From Rhodococcus pyridinivorans (GTDB lineage: Bacteria; Actinomycetota; Actinomycetes; Mycobacteriales; Mycobacteriaceae), in assembly GCF_900105195.1 (NCBI RefSeq), contig NZ_FNRX01000002.1, positions 4,092,001-4,156,000 of the forward strand: a stretch of DNA of 64,000 nt, read 5' to 3'. The notes below the pieces were generated by a model. The model searched no databases. It had not been told where the DNA came from and saw only the letters and a program-made list of their open reading frames with translations. The translations under genes and the position numbers were made by a program. Position 1 is the first letter of the stretch, and every line of letters begins with the position of its first letter. This document shows positions 19,707 to 28,418 of the stretch, piece after piece.

Positions 19707-20729
19707 GTGAAGAAATTGGGTACCGCTGTGGCGGCCGCCGCCGTCGTCGGAGCCGCCGTGACCGGGTGTTCGAGTTCCGACCCCGGTGGGAGCGGCTCGG
19801 CCGACGGGGTCGTCAAGGCCGCGATCATCACCTCGGGTCCGGTCAACGACGTCGGCTGGAACCAGGGCATGGTCGAGGGCGCCGAGAAACTCGAAGCGGA
19901 AGGTCTTATCGACCTGACCGTGGTGCAGCAGGATTCGGGCGCGACCTCGGAGCAGATCGCCCAGATCGTCACCGACCTCGCGGAGGACGGCAACCAGCTC
20001 ATCGTCGGCCACTCGTTCAATTACGGCGAACCCATCAAGGGCATCATCGCCGACTACCCCGACGTGCTGTTCGCCTATCCCGGCGGCTTCGGCGACATCA
20101 CCGCCAACCTCGCCGACTACAGCCAGCCGTTCTATCAGGGTTCGTTCCTCACCGGCATCCTCGCCGGCGACCTGACGGAGACCGGCATCCTCGCCGGCAC
20201 CGCCGGTTTCGAGATCCCGGTGTGCAAGGCCCAGATCGAGGCGTTCGCCGACGGCGCGCGCCTGACCTACAAGGGCCCCGGTGAGATCCAGTTGCGTCCG
20301 TCCTACATCGGCGGATGGTCCGACGCGGCGGCCCAGACCATCGAGGCCGTCAACGCCCTCGTCGACCAGGGCGCCGACCAGTTCTCCACGTGTGGTGTCG
20401 ACGCGGCCACCATCGAGGGCGCCAAGCAGCGCGGCGTCGGCGTCGCCGGCTACACGATGGATCAGACCCCGCTGGCACCCCAGAACGTCGTCTCCTCCGT
20501 CGTGTGGAATCTCGACGAGGTCCTCCGCGCGATGATCGCCGACGTCGAGGCCGGCAACGTCGACCCGGCGAAGTACTACGAGGTGGACATCACCGAAGGC
20601 GGCCTGGACGTCGTCATCAATCCGGCCTTCGCCGACAAGATCTCGCCCGAGGCGATGGCGCTGTTCGAGGAGTACCGCGAGAGGATCATGGCCGGCGAGT
20701 TCGAGGTCGAGTACAAGGGCGGCGACTGA
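19707..20729 (+). CDS. BMP-family substrate-binding lipoprotein
   Basis: A 340-residue protein from GTG 19707, preceded by CGAGGAGAACCAC. The signal peptide MKKLGTAVAAAAVVGAAVTGC ends in a lipobox whose Cys is about residue 21, so it is a membrane-anchored lipoprotein. The body matches the BMP/PnrA family: ITSGPVNDVGWNQGMVEGA, IVGHSFNYGEPI, GSFLTGILAG and ADQFSTCGVDAATIEGAKQR. Family members bind purine nucleosides or related ligands outside the membrane. As the last gene of the transporter operon in a purine island, it probably determines uptake specificity. A palindromic repeat lies 23 bp downstream. Confidence 0.92.
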   Translation: MKKLGTAVAAAAVVGAAVTGCSSSDPGGSGSADGVVKAAIITSGPVNDVGWNQGMVEGAEKLEAEGLIDLTVVQQDSGATSEQIAQIVTDLAEDGNQLIVGHSFNYGEPIKGIIADYPDVLFAYPGGFGDITANLADYSQPFYQGSFLTGILAGDLTETGILAGTAGFEIPVCKAQIEAFADGARLTYKGPGEIQLRPSYIGGWSDAAAQTIEAVNALVDQGADQFSTCGVDAATIEGAKQRGVGVAGYTMDQTPLAPQNVVSSVVWNLDEVLRAMIADVEAGNVDPAKYYEVDITEGGLDVVINPAFADKISPEAMALFEEYRERIMAGEFEVEYKGGD

Positions 20730-20751
20730 CCCGGAGCACCTCCTGTAGAAC

Positions 20752-20813
20752 GAACGAGACCGACCTTGTGCGCGATTTCCCACCGGATTTCGCACACAAC
20801 GTCGGTCTCGTTC
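20752..20813. repeat. Intergenic palindromic repeat, copy B
   Basis: Arms 20752-20775 (starts GAACGAGACCGACC) and 20790-20813 (ends GTCGGTCTCGTTC) are complementary over 24 bp with two mismatches. The outer sequence and the central TTTCC..CCGGATTT match copy A at 14357-14412. It lies between convergent genes and could terminate both. Confidence 0.8.
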
Positions 20814-20842
20814 CGTAGCTTCGACCTTTGTGACGATCCGAC

Positions 20843-21580
20843 CTATGTTCGGACGCGCTCCGCGCACCACTCCACCAGCGCCGCCGCGAGGTCGTCGCGG
20901 GCGGACAGCTGTGGCGCATGGTCGGACTCGAGCGACACGACCTGCGCACCCGGGGTGAGGCGTTGCATCCCCCGTTGGGTGACGAGGGGAACCGAACGAT
21001 CCAGTGTCGCTTCGACGTACAGGCGTGGCAGGCGCCCGAATCGTTCCGGTGTCCAGCTGGGCGCCATGAGCCGGGTGGTCTCGAGTTGCGGCACGAGTCG
21101 GCGCGCGGCACCGATCGCGTCGGCCGAATCCGCCTCGTGGAAGAACACCGCCGCACCGGCCTCCGGGGGCACGATCGTCCCGCGACCGTCCTCGGTGGGT
21201 TCGAGCCATCGCGAGATGCCCACCGGCGATTCGAGACCGATTCCGTCGCAGAGCATCCCGAAGTCGACCCCGGACGGAAGCATCATCCCCGCCACATAGG
21301 CGACCCCGGTGACACGCTCGGGTAGCATCTCCGCGACCTGCGTGACGACGATGCCGCCACCGGAATGGCCGACGAGGATCACCGGACCGTCGAGCCCGGT
21401 CACCCGATCGGCCACGACCGCGGCGACGTCGTCGAGCGTCACGTCGTCGGCGCCCCACGATCCGACACCGGGCAGCGCCAGCGGGTGCGGGACGTGCCCG
21501 GCCCGGCGGAGCGGTTCGAGCAGCGTGTCCCACACCCAGCTTCCGGCCCATGCGCCGTGCACGAGCACGACATGACTCAC
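20843..21580 (-). CDS. Alpha/beta-fold hydrolase (esterase-like)
   Basis: A 245-residue protein from GTG 21580, where the GTGA overlap with the upstream oxygenase gene decides the start. It has the oxyanion strand VLVHGAWAGSWVWD, the nucleophile elbow GHSGGG (Ser near residue 77) and a C-terminal catalytic His in ESDHAPQLSA, the arrangement of plant-type methylesterases and salicylate/hydroxynitrile-lyase relatives. It would hydrolyse a small ester or amide in the cytosol. It is translationally coupled to oxygenase II and the NCS2 permease, so it may process the same imported compound. It is not one of the known allantoin-pathway hydrolases. Confidence 0.85.
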   Translation of the reverse strand: MSHVVLVHGAWAGSWVWDTLLEPLRRAGHVPHPLALPGVGSWGADDVTLDDVAAVVADRVTGLDGPVILVGHSGGGIVVTQVAEMLPERVTGVAYVAGMMLPSGVDFGMLCDGIGLESPVGISRWLEPTEDGRGTIVPPEAGAAVFFHEADSADAIGAARRLVPQLETTRLMAPSWTPERFGRLPRLYVEATLDRSVPLVTQRGMQRLTPGAQVVSLESDHAPQLSARDDLAAALVEWCAERVRT

Positions 21581-22632
21581 GCGCGGTTCTCCCCCGTCGC
21601 CGCCAGCACACGGGCGGCTTCCCGCACGGCAGCGGTGTTGGCCTTGCCGTGCCGCGACCCGGCGAGCTTCGCCTTGATGTGATCGCGGATCAGGATGGGT
21701 TCGTAGGGCTCCGGGCCCGCATACTCGGGCAGCGTGGAGACCACCGCGTCGACGTTGCCGTCGTGGAAGAACGCCACCGAACGACGGCGCCGGATCCTGC
21801 CGTCGACGATCGGCGGCTTGACGCGGTGCAGCGTCGACATCCACCGGTCGTCGGTGATGCGGGCGGTGAGATCACCGAGATTGACCAGCAGGGCGCCGGG
21901 CAGCGGTTCGACGTCGTGCCAGATGCCGTCGGTGCCGAGCACCTGCAGCCCTGCGACCCGGTCGGCCCACAGCACGGTGACGATCCCGAAGTCGGTGTGC
22001 TCGCCCATGCCGGTGAGGTCGCCGTCGAGGTCGACAGTGCCTTCGGGCAGCGCGTAGTTGTTCATGCGCAGCACGTCGATCGAGTGGTCGGTGAGCCGCT
22101 CGAAGTAGTCGGGGGCCTGCCCGAGCGCGTCGGCGAAGATCCGGGTGAGGGTCCGCGCGACCCGCGAGGCCTCGGTGAAGTAGGTCTGCACGCGGTCCTC
22201 GAAGCCGGGGACGTCGGGCCAGACGTTGAGTCCGTAGTCGTCCTCCGACAGGTCCAGGTGGGGGAACGACCGGGCCTCCACGCCGACGTTGTATGCCTCG
22301 AAGAAATCGTTCATACGGCTGGCGGATTCGACGCCGAGGCTCAGGCTCAGCGACTCGCTCTTCGGCGGGCTGTACCCGCGGTTCGCACCCACCACCCGAT
22401 ACTGCTGCTTGTCGTCCATCGGCAGACCGAAGAAGTCGTCGAGGGCATCGGCGAGGCCGTCGACCACCGGATCGGAAATGCCGTGTCCGAGAATCTGAAC
22501 GAATCCCACACGGCTGCAGGCTTCGTCGATCTCACGGGCGACACGAGCTCGTTCGGCCTCGTCGCCGGCCCGAACGTACGGGCCGATGTCGACGGCGGGA
22601 ACGACGAAGGCGTCAGACGGCGACTGGTTCAT
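21577..22632 (-). CDS. Fe(II)/2-oxoglutarate-dependent oxygenase, isopenicillin-N-synthase family (II)
   Basis: A 351-residue protein from ATG 22632 (CGGAG upstream; a TTG two codons earlier is possible). It has DIOX_N sequence (VGFVQILGHGISD), GYSPPKSESLSLSLG, iron ligands His 212 and Asp 214 (GEHTDFG) and His 269 (STLHRV), and Arg 283/Ser 285 (RRRSVAFFHD) for 2-oxoglutarate. Its first 20 bp lie inside the end of the permease gene, and its stop overlaps the hydrolase start, so permease, oxygenase and hydrolase form one coupled unit. It is only distantly like oxygenase I in the parts compared. A role in oxidising a base brought in by the permease is inferred from linkage. Confidence 0.88.
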   Translation of the reverse strand: MNQSPSDAFVVPAVDIGPYVRAGDEAERARVAREIDEACSRVGFVQILGHGISDPVVDGLADALDDFFGLPMDDKQQYRVVGANRGYSPPKSESLSLSLGVESASRMNDFFEAYNVGVEARSFPHLDLSEDDYGLNVWPDVPGFEDRVQTYFTEASRVARTLTRIFADALGQAPDYFERLTDHSIDVLRMNNYALPEGTVDLDGDLTGMGEHTDFGIVTVLWADRVAGLQVLGTDGIWHDVEPLPGALLVNLGDLTARITDDRWMSTLHRVKPPIVDGRIRRRRSVAFFHDGNVDAVVSTLPEYAGPEPYEPILIRDHIKAKLAGSRHGKANTAAVREAARVLAATGENRA

Positions 22633-24007
22633 GGGCAACTCCGTTGGGAGAGATGGTACCGGCCGAGGTGACGGGGGCCGGCGTGCCGGACCGGGACGCG
22701 CGAGCCAGTGTCCCGAGACGAGTGTGGTTCAACAGCAGGTTCAACGAGAACGCCGCGATCGCGGCGAGCGTGATGCCGCTGCCGAGCAGGATCTGCGCAG
22801 CGGACGGGAAGCGCTCGAACATGCCCTCGGCGAGTTCGGGCAGCAGACCCACACCCACCGCGACGGCGGCGATCGTCGAGTTGATGCGGTCGGACAGGTC
22901 CACCGAGCGCAGCGTGTTGATGCCCACGAGGGCGACGGTGGCGAACAGGATCAGGCCGACACCGCCGACCACCGGCTTCGGCAGCGCCGCGACCACCGAG
23001 CTCACCTTGGGCAACGCGCCGAGGACCACGAGGATCGCACCCGATGTGGCGGTGACGTAGCGGCTGTAGACGCGGGTGGTGGCGACCGCACCGACGTTCT
23101 GGGTGAAGACGGTGTCGACGAAGGCATTGAAGACACCCGCGAGCACGGCGGACGCTCCGTCGCCGGCGAGTCCACGAGCGATGTCGCCCTTGCTGACGCG
23201 CTTGCCGGTGATCTCGGCGACGGCGAGCATGCTCGCGGTGGACTCGGCGAAGACCACTGCCATGACGATGCTCATGGCGACGACCGCGGTGATCGGGAAT
23301 TCCGGCGCACCGAAGTGGAAGGGCGCGGGCAGACCCACCCACGACGAACCGGTCACGCCGCCGAGGTCGATCAGGCCGAGCGGGACCGCGACGACCGTGC
23401 CGACGGCGAGGGCGATCAAGACCCCGAGCTGGGCCCAGATGCCGCGACCGAGGCACAGGAAGGCAACGGCGACGCCGATCACCAGCACGGCCAGGGCGAT
23501 GTTGGTGGGCGAGGCGAAGGTGGGCGACGACGGGTCGGTACCGACGATCAACCCACCGGCCACGCCGATGAGCGAGATTCCTACGACGGTGAGAACGGCA
23601 CCGGTGACGAGCGGCGGGAAGAAACGGATGATCCTGGCGAAAGGCCAGGCCAGGGCGAGACCGACGATGCCGCCGATCAGCATGGAGCCGTAGACGGCCT
23701 GCAGGCCGTATTCCTTCGCGATGAGGATCATCGGCGTCAGGCCGGCGAAGGTCGCACCGCAGACGATGGGTAGGCGGACACCGATGAGTTTGCCGACACC
23801 GAGGCTCTGGACGATGGTGATCAGACCGGCGATCAACAGGTCGGCGCTGATGAGCATCGCGATGGTGTCGCGGTCGAGTCCGACGGCCGCGCCGAAGACC
23901 AACGGGACGGTGATGCATCCGGTGTACATGATCAGGACATGCTGGAGGCCGAACGTGAACTGCCGGACGAACGGCAGCCGCGCGTCGACGGGGTGCGGTG
24001 AGGTCAT
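22613..24007 (-). CDS. NCS2 nucleobase:cation symporter (xanthine/urate/uracil permease)
   Basis: A 464-residue membrane protein from ATG 24007 with GGGAG upstream. It shows the NCS2 pattern: FVRQFTFGLQHVLIMYTGCI at the N-terminus, GVRLPIVCGATFAGLTPMI, the helix-8 motif MSIVMAVVFAESTASMLAVA with a substrate-binding Glu, and helix-10 FTQNVGAVATTRVYSRYV with the conserved N-x-G. These residues bind purines in bacterial xanthine and urate transporters. It is the first gene of the oxygenase II-hydrolase unit. An element identical to one before the allantoin operon lies 27-36 bp upstream of the start. Substrate preference among xanthine, urate and uracil cannot be decided here. Confidence 0.92.
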   Translation of the reverse strand: MTSPHPVDARLPFVRQFTFGLQHVLIMYTGCITVPLVFGAAVGLDRDTIAMLISADLLIAGLITIVQSLGVGKLIGVRLPIVCGATFAGLTPMILIAKEYGLQAVYGSMLIGGIVGLALAWPFARIIRFFPPLVTGAVLTVVGISLIGVAGGLIVGTDPSSPTFASPTNIALAVLVIGVAVAFLCLGRGIWAQLGVLIALAVGTVVAVPLGLIDLGGVTGSSWVGLPAPFHFGAPEFPITAVVAMSIVMAVVFAESTASMLAVAEITGKRVSKGDIARGLAGDGASAVLAGVFNAFVDTVFTQNVGAVATTRVYSRYVTATSGAILVVLGALPKVSSVVAALPKPVVGGVGLILFATVALVGINTLRSVDLSDRINSTIAAVAVGVGLLPELAEGMFERFPSAAQILLGSGITLAAIAAFSLNLLLNHTRLGTLARASRSGTPAPVTSAGTISPNGVAHEPVAV

Positions 24008-24033
24008 ATGAACGCTCCCATTTCGGATGCAGT

Positions 24034-24057
24034 GCTGTATACGGTGCGGGATACAGC
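24034..24057. promoter_or_regulatory. Operator or promoter element before the NCS2 permease
   Basis: GCTGTAT (24034-24040) and ATACAGC (24051-24057) are perfect 7-bp inverted repeats with a 10-bp spacer; the left arm extends to GCTGTATACG. The same 10-mer precedes the aldolase gene at 27748-27757. GTATAC cores are common in GntR-family operators. Read on the minus strand it is TATACA, which could instead be a -10 box. Confidence 0.5.
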
Positions 24058-24134
24058 TTGGGGGCCGAAGTTTTCGGGCTCGAGTCATCGTGTTTCGCGC
24101 GGGTAAGAAACCACTCACCGCACCCGCGTCGGGG

Positions 24135-25103
24135 CTAGGTCAGTCGTCCGTTCACACGCAGACGGGCGATGCCGCCGTCGGGATAGACGTCGAGCCGCAC
24201 GAACTCCACCGGTGTCGGCGAATCGACACGGAAACGGTGCCGACAGTCCGGGAGCAACGTTGTCCGCGGCACGAGTTCGACCCAGGACGATTCGTCGGAC
24301 ATCGCGTCCTCACCGGGAATTCCGCTCAGACGCGCCGCCCCCGGTGCGTTGCCGACGAAATAGGAGGTGTCGATCTCGACGTGGTCGACGCAGCCCTGCC
24401 CGGCGAGGCGGATCACGACGTAGTCGTTGCCGTCGTCGCGGCGACGGGCGTTCTCCCAGCCTTCTCCCATGTGCCGCGAGCGACCGAGACCGATGATGTT
24501 GCGCGGCGACGAATAGAAGCGGTTCGAACACGCGACGACGTCGCCACCGTTCTCGAGGGCCGCGAGATCGATTGTGCCCGTGAGGAAGGCCGGGTCCGGG
24601 CGAGCATGGCCGTGCACCCGGAAGCGGGCCACACCGCCGTCTGGAAAGATGTTCAGGCGCAGGTGCGTCCAACGCCGGTCGTCGTCCACCGCGAAGGCAT
24701 TCGCGGTGTCGCCATTCAGGGCCACCCGCTCGAGGACCGGTTCCCACGGGGCGTCCAGGAGTGCTCGGTCAGTCTGATGGCCGTCGAGGTTCACCCCGTC
24801 GACGGACGCGTAGGGCGGGTAGTTGCCGGTGAACCAGGCGGTGTCGATCACGACGCCCTCGACGACACCAGGAACTCCGAGCCGGACCACCGCGAAGTCG
24901 TGCCCGGGTTCGCGGCGACGCCGGGTCTCCCACCCGTCGTAGACCTTCCCCTTGTGCCCGAACTCCGACGGATCGAAATCCGGTGCGCCCGGCGAGATCA
25001 AATTCTCGCGACTCGCGAAGAACTCGTCGTTCGCGTACACGACGGCCCCGCCCAGCGATCGCGCGGCGAGATCGGGCAGTTGCAGGAAAGCTGCTTCGGT
25101 CAA
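24135..25103 (-). CDS. alc: Allantoicase
   Basis: A 322-residue protein built of two related allantoicase repeats: residues about 15-165 (YANDEFFASRENLISPG, GKVYDGWETRRRREPGHDFA) and 180-320 (SNRFYSSPRNIIGLGRS, MGEGWENARRRDDGNDYVVI). It hydrolyses allantoate to ureidoglycolate and urea. The start is a rare TTG at 25103, preferred because it overlaps the allantoinase stop as TTGA and is preceded by GGAAAA. It is the last gene of the operon aldolase-allantoinase-allantoicase. Urea is one product; no urease is seen in the window. Confidence 0.93.
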   Translation of the reverse strand: MTEAAFLQLPDLAARSLGGAVVYANDEFFASRENLISPGAPDFDPSEFGHKGKVYDGWETRRRREPGHDFAVVRLGVPGVVEGVVIDTAWFTGNYPPYASVDGVNLDGHQTDRALLDAPWEPVLERVALNGDTANAFAVDDDRRWTHLRLNIFPDGGVARFRVHGHARPDPAFLTGTIDLAALENGGDVVACSNRFYSSPRNIIGLGRSRHMGEGWENARRRDDGNDYVVIRLAGQGCVDHVEIDTSYFVGNAPGAARLSGIPGEDAMSDESSWVELVPRTTLLPDCRHRFRVDSPTPVEFVRLDVYPDGGIARLRVNGRLT

Positions 25104-26452
25104 CGGTTTTCCTTTCGGGAGAGCAGCGCACCACGCGGTGCGGGGTCGGTGGCGCCGAGGGTGACGGTGAGCGGTTCACCGGCGAGCCAGGTCTGCCGCA
25201 CGACCCCGGACAGCGCGCGTTCGGCGTAGGGCGTCACGGCATTGCGGTGGTGCAGTCGCTCCGGGAAGACCACGAAGGCGTCGTCGGGCGCGAAGACGCA
25301 CAGATCGGCACTGTTGCCCACAGCGATCGCACCGCGGTCGGCCAGGCCCACGAGAGCCGCGGTGCGACCGGCCGTCCAGCGCACCACGTCGACGAGTGTG
25401 TGCCCGCGCTTGCGGGCCTCCGACCACACGATGGGCAGTCCGAGTTGCAGCGACGAGATACCGCCCCATGCCTCACCGAAGTCGCCGGTGACGAACTTCT
25501 TCAGTTCCGGCAGACACGGCGAGTGATCGGAGACGATGCAGTCGAGTGTGCCGTCGGCCAGGCCGCGCCACAGCGCTTCCCGGTTGCGGGCCTCACGGAT
25601 CGGCGGACAGCACTTGAAATGTGTGGAGCCGTCGAGGATCTCCTCGCTGAACAGCGACAGGTAGTGCGGGCAGGTCTCCGCGGTGACGGGCAGGCCCTCG
25701 GCCTTCGCCGCGGCGACGAGCGGAAGGCTTCCCGCGTCCGACAGGTGCAGGATGTGCACGCGGCATCTGGTCTGCCGCGCACCGTCGATCACCTGGGCGA
25801 CGGCACGGGACTCGGCGACCGGTGGTCGCGAGTACAGGAAGTCGTCGTAGCGGGGTCCGGCCGGCGGGTCCTGCGCGTCGAGGGTCGGTCCGTCCTCGGC
25901 GTGCACGATGAGCAGGCCACCGAAGCCGACGATCACGCGCATCGCCTCGATCATCTGCTCACGATCGAGCGGCGGGTACTCGTCGAGACCCGAATACGCG
26001 AGGAAGCATTTGAATCCGTACACCCCCGCTTCCCAGAGCGGTTCGAGATCGGCGAGGTTGCCGGGGATCGCACCGCCCCAGAATCCGACGTCGACGGTGA
26101 CTTGCTCGGCCGCGACCTTCTGTTTCACCTCGAGGGCCGCCACGTCGACGGTGGACGGGATGGAGTTGAGGGGCATGTCGACGATCGTCGTCACTCCCCC
26201 GGCCGCGGCGGCACGCGTGGCCGTCGCGAAACCCTCCCATTCGGTGCGGCCGGGTTCGTTGACGTGGACGTGCGTGTCCACGAGACCGGGGAGCAGCACC
26301 TCGTCGTCGGCGAGGACGATCTCCCGTACATCGGCCGGAGCGGCACCGTCGTATTCCTCGATCGCGACGATGCGGCCGTCGCGCACGTGGACGGCGCAGC
26401 CGCGTTCGTCGTCCCCCATTACGGCGCGTCGCGCGCGGATCACGGTGGTCAT
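25100..26452 (-). CDS. allB: Allantoinase
   Basis: A 450-residue cyclic amidohydrolase with the binuclear metal site visible: GLVDTHVHVNEPGRTEWEGF (HxH), YGFKCFLAYSG with the lysine that becomes carbamylated, LLIVHAEDGP, HILHLSDAG and CIVSDHSPC with the catalytic Asp. It opens allantoin to allantoate in the cytosol. The start ATG 26452 overlaps the stop of the upstream DUF6986 gene (ATGA) and its own stop overlaps the allantoicase start, so the three proteins are made together. Length and motifs separate it from dihydropyrimidinase and dihydroorotase. Confidence 0.94.
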   Translation of the reverse strand: MTTVIRARRAVMGDDERGCAVHVRDGRIVAIEEYDGAAPADVREIVLADDEVLLPGLVDTHVHVNEPGRTEWEGFATATRAAAAGGVTTIVDMPLNSIPSTVDVAALEVKQKVAAEQVTVDVGFWGGAIPGNLADLEPLWEAGVYGFKCFLAYSGLDEYPPLDREQMIEAMRVIVGFGGLLIVHAEDGPTLDAQDPPAGPRYDDFLYSRPPVAESRAVAQVIDGARQTRCRVHILHLSDAGSLPLVAAAKAEGLPVTAETCPHYLSLFSEEILDGSTHFKCCPPIREARNREALWRGLADGTLDCIVSDHSPCLPELKKFVTGDFGEAWGGISSLQLGLPIVWSEARKRGHTLVDVVRWTAGRTAALVGLADRGAIAVGNSADLCVFAPDDAFVVFPERLHHRNAVTPYAERALSGVVRQTWLAGEPLTVTLGATDPAPRGALLSRKENR

Positions 26453-27723
26453 CGCGTCACCGCCGTCGGTCGACCCGCGAGCCGGGCCAGGTGGTCGAGA
26501 TTCGTGCCGGTGCGATCGCATACTTCCTTCTCTGTGAGGGCCCCGCAGCTCGTTCCCCGCAGGAGGAAGGCGGCGAGAGCACGGGCGGTGGCGGGTTCGT
26601 CGAGGTATCCCGACGACAGGGCCGGGTCGATGTAGGCCGCGACGCGTCCCGCGGCGGTGGACAGCGACCGGCGGTAGAACGCGAAGGTCGCGGCGTAGCG
26701 GGTGGGCAGTTGCGCCGGATGCAGGTCCCATCCCTGGTAGAAGCCGCGGCGCAGCGACCGGTCGATCAGGTGGGCGTGCAGCCCCCATGCCGCGCGGATC
26801 TCGTCGCGGGTGCCGACGGGAAGGCGGTTGGTGGAGCCGTCGGACAACCGCACTCCCGTGCCCGCTGCCGCAACCTGCATCGTGGCCTTGGCGTGGTCGG
26901 CGACGGGGTGGTCCATCGCCTGGTACTCGGCGGCGATGTCGCACGCGGCCGAGTAGTCATAGGTGCCGTAGTGCAGTCCCGAACAGCGGCCCCGGGCCGC
27001 TCGGATCATGGTGGCGACGGCAGCGGTGCCATCGGGTCCGCAGATCGCCTGCGGCGTCTCGATCTGGATCTCGAACCGCAGGGGCGCGGCGAGCGGGTAG
27101 GTGGACTCGAGATGCTCGCAGACGGTCACCATAGCGGCGACCTGTTCGGGCGCGGTGACCTTGGGCAGCGTGACGACGAATCCGTCGGGGAGAGAGCACT
27201 TTCCGGTCAGTTCGGCGACGAAGGAGTCGAGCGTGCGCAGTCCGCGGCGCCGGGTGGCGGCCTCGAAGGACTTGAACCGGATGCCGACGAAGGGTGTCGC
27301 GGTGGGATCGGTCGCGAGCGCGGCGGCGGCGCGGGCGACGTGGGCGTCCTCGTCGGCGTCCCGTTCGTGCTCCGGAATGCCGGGGCGGGTGAACCCGTCC
27401 TCGAAGTCGATGCGCAGATCCTCGATCGGTTCGGTGCGCAGTTTGGCCTCCACGAGAGGGAGGACGGCGTCGGCCAGTTCGGGTTCGATGCCGGTGACCG
27501 CGGCGAGGTCCGCGGGACCGTCGATGTGGGTGTCGAGGACGTCGAGCGCGTCGGCTCCCCATCGTGCCGCGATCCCGGCGTCGTAGCGGTCGGCCGGGAC
27601 GTAGACGGTGTGCACTGGTTGGCGGGCACCGTCGGTCCCGGGATAGGTCGCAGTGTATGCCGCGTCGGTGTCCGCGAGCTGCGCGTCGAGCGCAGCCGCA
27701 AGCCTGTGCAATCCTGTCGGCAC
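26449..27723 (-). CDS. DUF6986 family aldolase/malate-synthase-like protein
   Basis: A 424-residue protein from GTG 27723 (AGGAG seven bases upstream). It has features of the HpcH/CitE/malate synthase superfamily: a metal-loop-like LRIDFEDGFTRPG, FVVTLPKVTAPEQV, FEIQIETPQAICGPDG with a candidate metal Glu, and LHYGTYDYSAACDI. The C-terminus (FYQGWDLHPAQLPTRYAATF) is like the 'DxHPxQ' end of that fold. The family has no proven reaction. It is the first gene of the allantoinase-allantoicase operon. Since that route ends in glyoxylate, a glyoxylate-condensing or ureidoglycolate-processing role is an attractive inference, not an observation. Confidence 0.8.
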   Translation of the reverse strand: MPTGLHRLAAALDAQLADTDAAYTATYPGTDGARQPVHTVYVPADRYDAGIAARWGADALDVLDTHIDGPADLAAVTGIEPELADAVLPLVEAKLRTEPIEDLRIDFEDGFTRPGIPEHERDADEDAHVARAAAALATDPTATPFVGIRFKSFEAATRRRGLRTLDSFVAELTGKCSLPDGFVVTLPKVTAPEQVAAMVTVCEHLESTYPLAAPLRFEIQIETPQAICGPDGTAAVATMIRAARGRCSGLHYGTYDYSAACDIAAEYQAMDHPVADHAKATMQVAAAGTGVRLSDGSTNRLPVGTRDEIRAAWGLHAHLIDRSLRRGFYQGWDLHPAQLPTRYAATFAFYRRSLSTAAGRVAAYIDPALSSGYLDEPATARALAAFLLRGTSCGALTEKEVCDRTGTNLDHLARLAGRPTAVTR

Positions 27724-27747
27724 CCGAACTCCTGTCCTGAATCCACG

Positions 27748-27757
27748 GCTGTATACG
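27748..27757. promoter_or_regulatory. Shared GCTGTATACG element before the allantoin operon
   Basis: GCTGTATACG here is identical to 24034-24043. It ends 34 bp and begins 25 bp upstream of the aldolase GTG, nearly the same placement as before the permease (27-36 bp). It may be a regulator site or a -10 hexamer (TATACA on the minus strand). Confidence 0.45.
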
Positions 27758-27809
27758 TCGTGGTGCGCCGACGTTATCGGCGCCAGGTCATGTGCTCGGT
27801 TAACTGCGG

Positions 27810-28418
27810 TTACGGGCCCGTTACACATCCGTCCCGGTCGACGACGACGTGATCGGCGAGGCCGTAGGCCACCGCCTCGGTCGGCGAGAAGATCCGGTCG
27901 CGATCGGTATCGCGGCGCAGTCGGTCGATGTCGCGCCCGGTGTGCGTGGCCAGGATCTCCTCGGTCTGGGCCCGCACCCTCATCACCTCCGCCGCCTGCA
28001 GGGCCAGATCGGAGATGGTGCCCTGCCCCTGCGCCGACGGCTGGTGCAGCAGCACCCGCGAATGTGCGAGCACGTGCCGGCGACCGGGGGCTCCGGCCGC
28101 GAGCAGCACGGCGACCGCCGAAGCGGCCTGTCCCATGCAATAGGTCGCGACCTTCGGACGCAGGAACTGCATGGTGTCGTAGATCGCGAGCATCGCGGTG
28201 GACGATCCACCGGGCGAATTGATGTACAGGCCGATCTCCCGGTCGGGAGATTCGGCCTCGAGATGCAGCATCTGGGCCATCACGACGTTGGCGACCCCGT
28301 CGTCGATCTCGGTGCCGAGGAAGACGATGCGTTCGTTGAGCAACCGGCTGAAGACGTCGAACGACCGCTCGCCCGCCGGGGTGCGTTCGATGACGTTGGG
28401 GATCGTGTAGGTGCTCAT
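27810..28418 (-). CDS. clpP: ATP-dependent Clp protease proteolytic subunit (second of pair)
   Basis: A 202-residue ClpP with the full catalytic triad: Ser 100 (CMGQAAS), His 125 ([11 protein letters not shown]) and Asp near 174 ([12 protein letters not shown]). The N-terminus, [20 protein letters not shown], is the normal axial-loop region. Its ATG 28418 overlaps the stop of the partner clpP gene. ClpP forms double-heptamer chambers fed by ClpX or ClpC. Paired clpP genes in actinobacteria usually make hetero-tetradecamers. No clpX, clpC or trigger-factor gene is adjacent, so this is probably the accessory pair rather than the housekeeping one. Confidence 0.92.
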   Translation of the reverse strand: MSTYTIPNVIERTPAGERSFDVFSRLLNERIVFLGTEIDDGVANVVMAQMLHLEAESPDREIGLYINSPGGSSTAMLAIYDTMQFLRPKVATYCMGQAASAVAVLLAAGAPGRRHVLAHSRVLLHQPSAQGQGTISDLALQAAEVMRVRAQTEEILATHTGRDIDRLRRDTDRDRIFSPTEAVAYGLADHVVVDRDGCVTGP

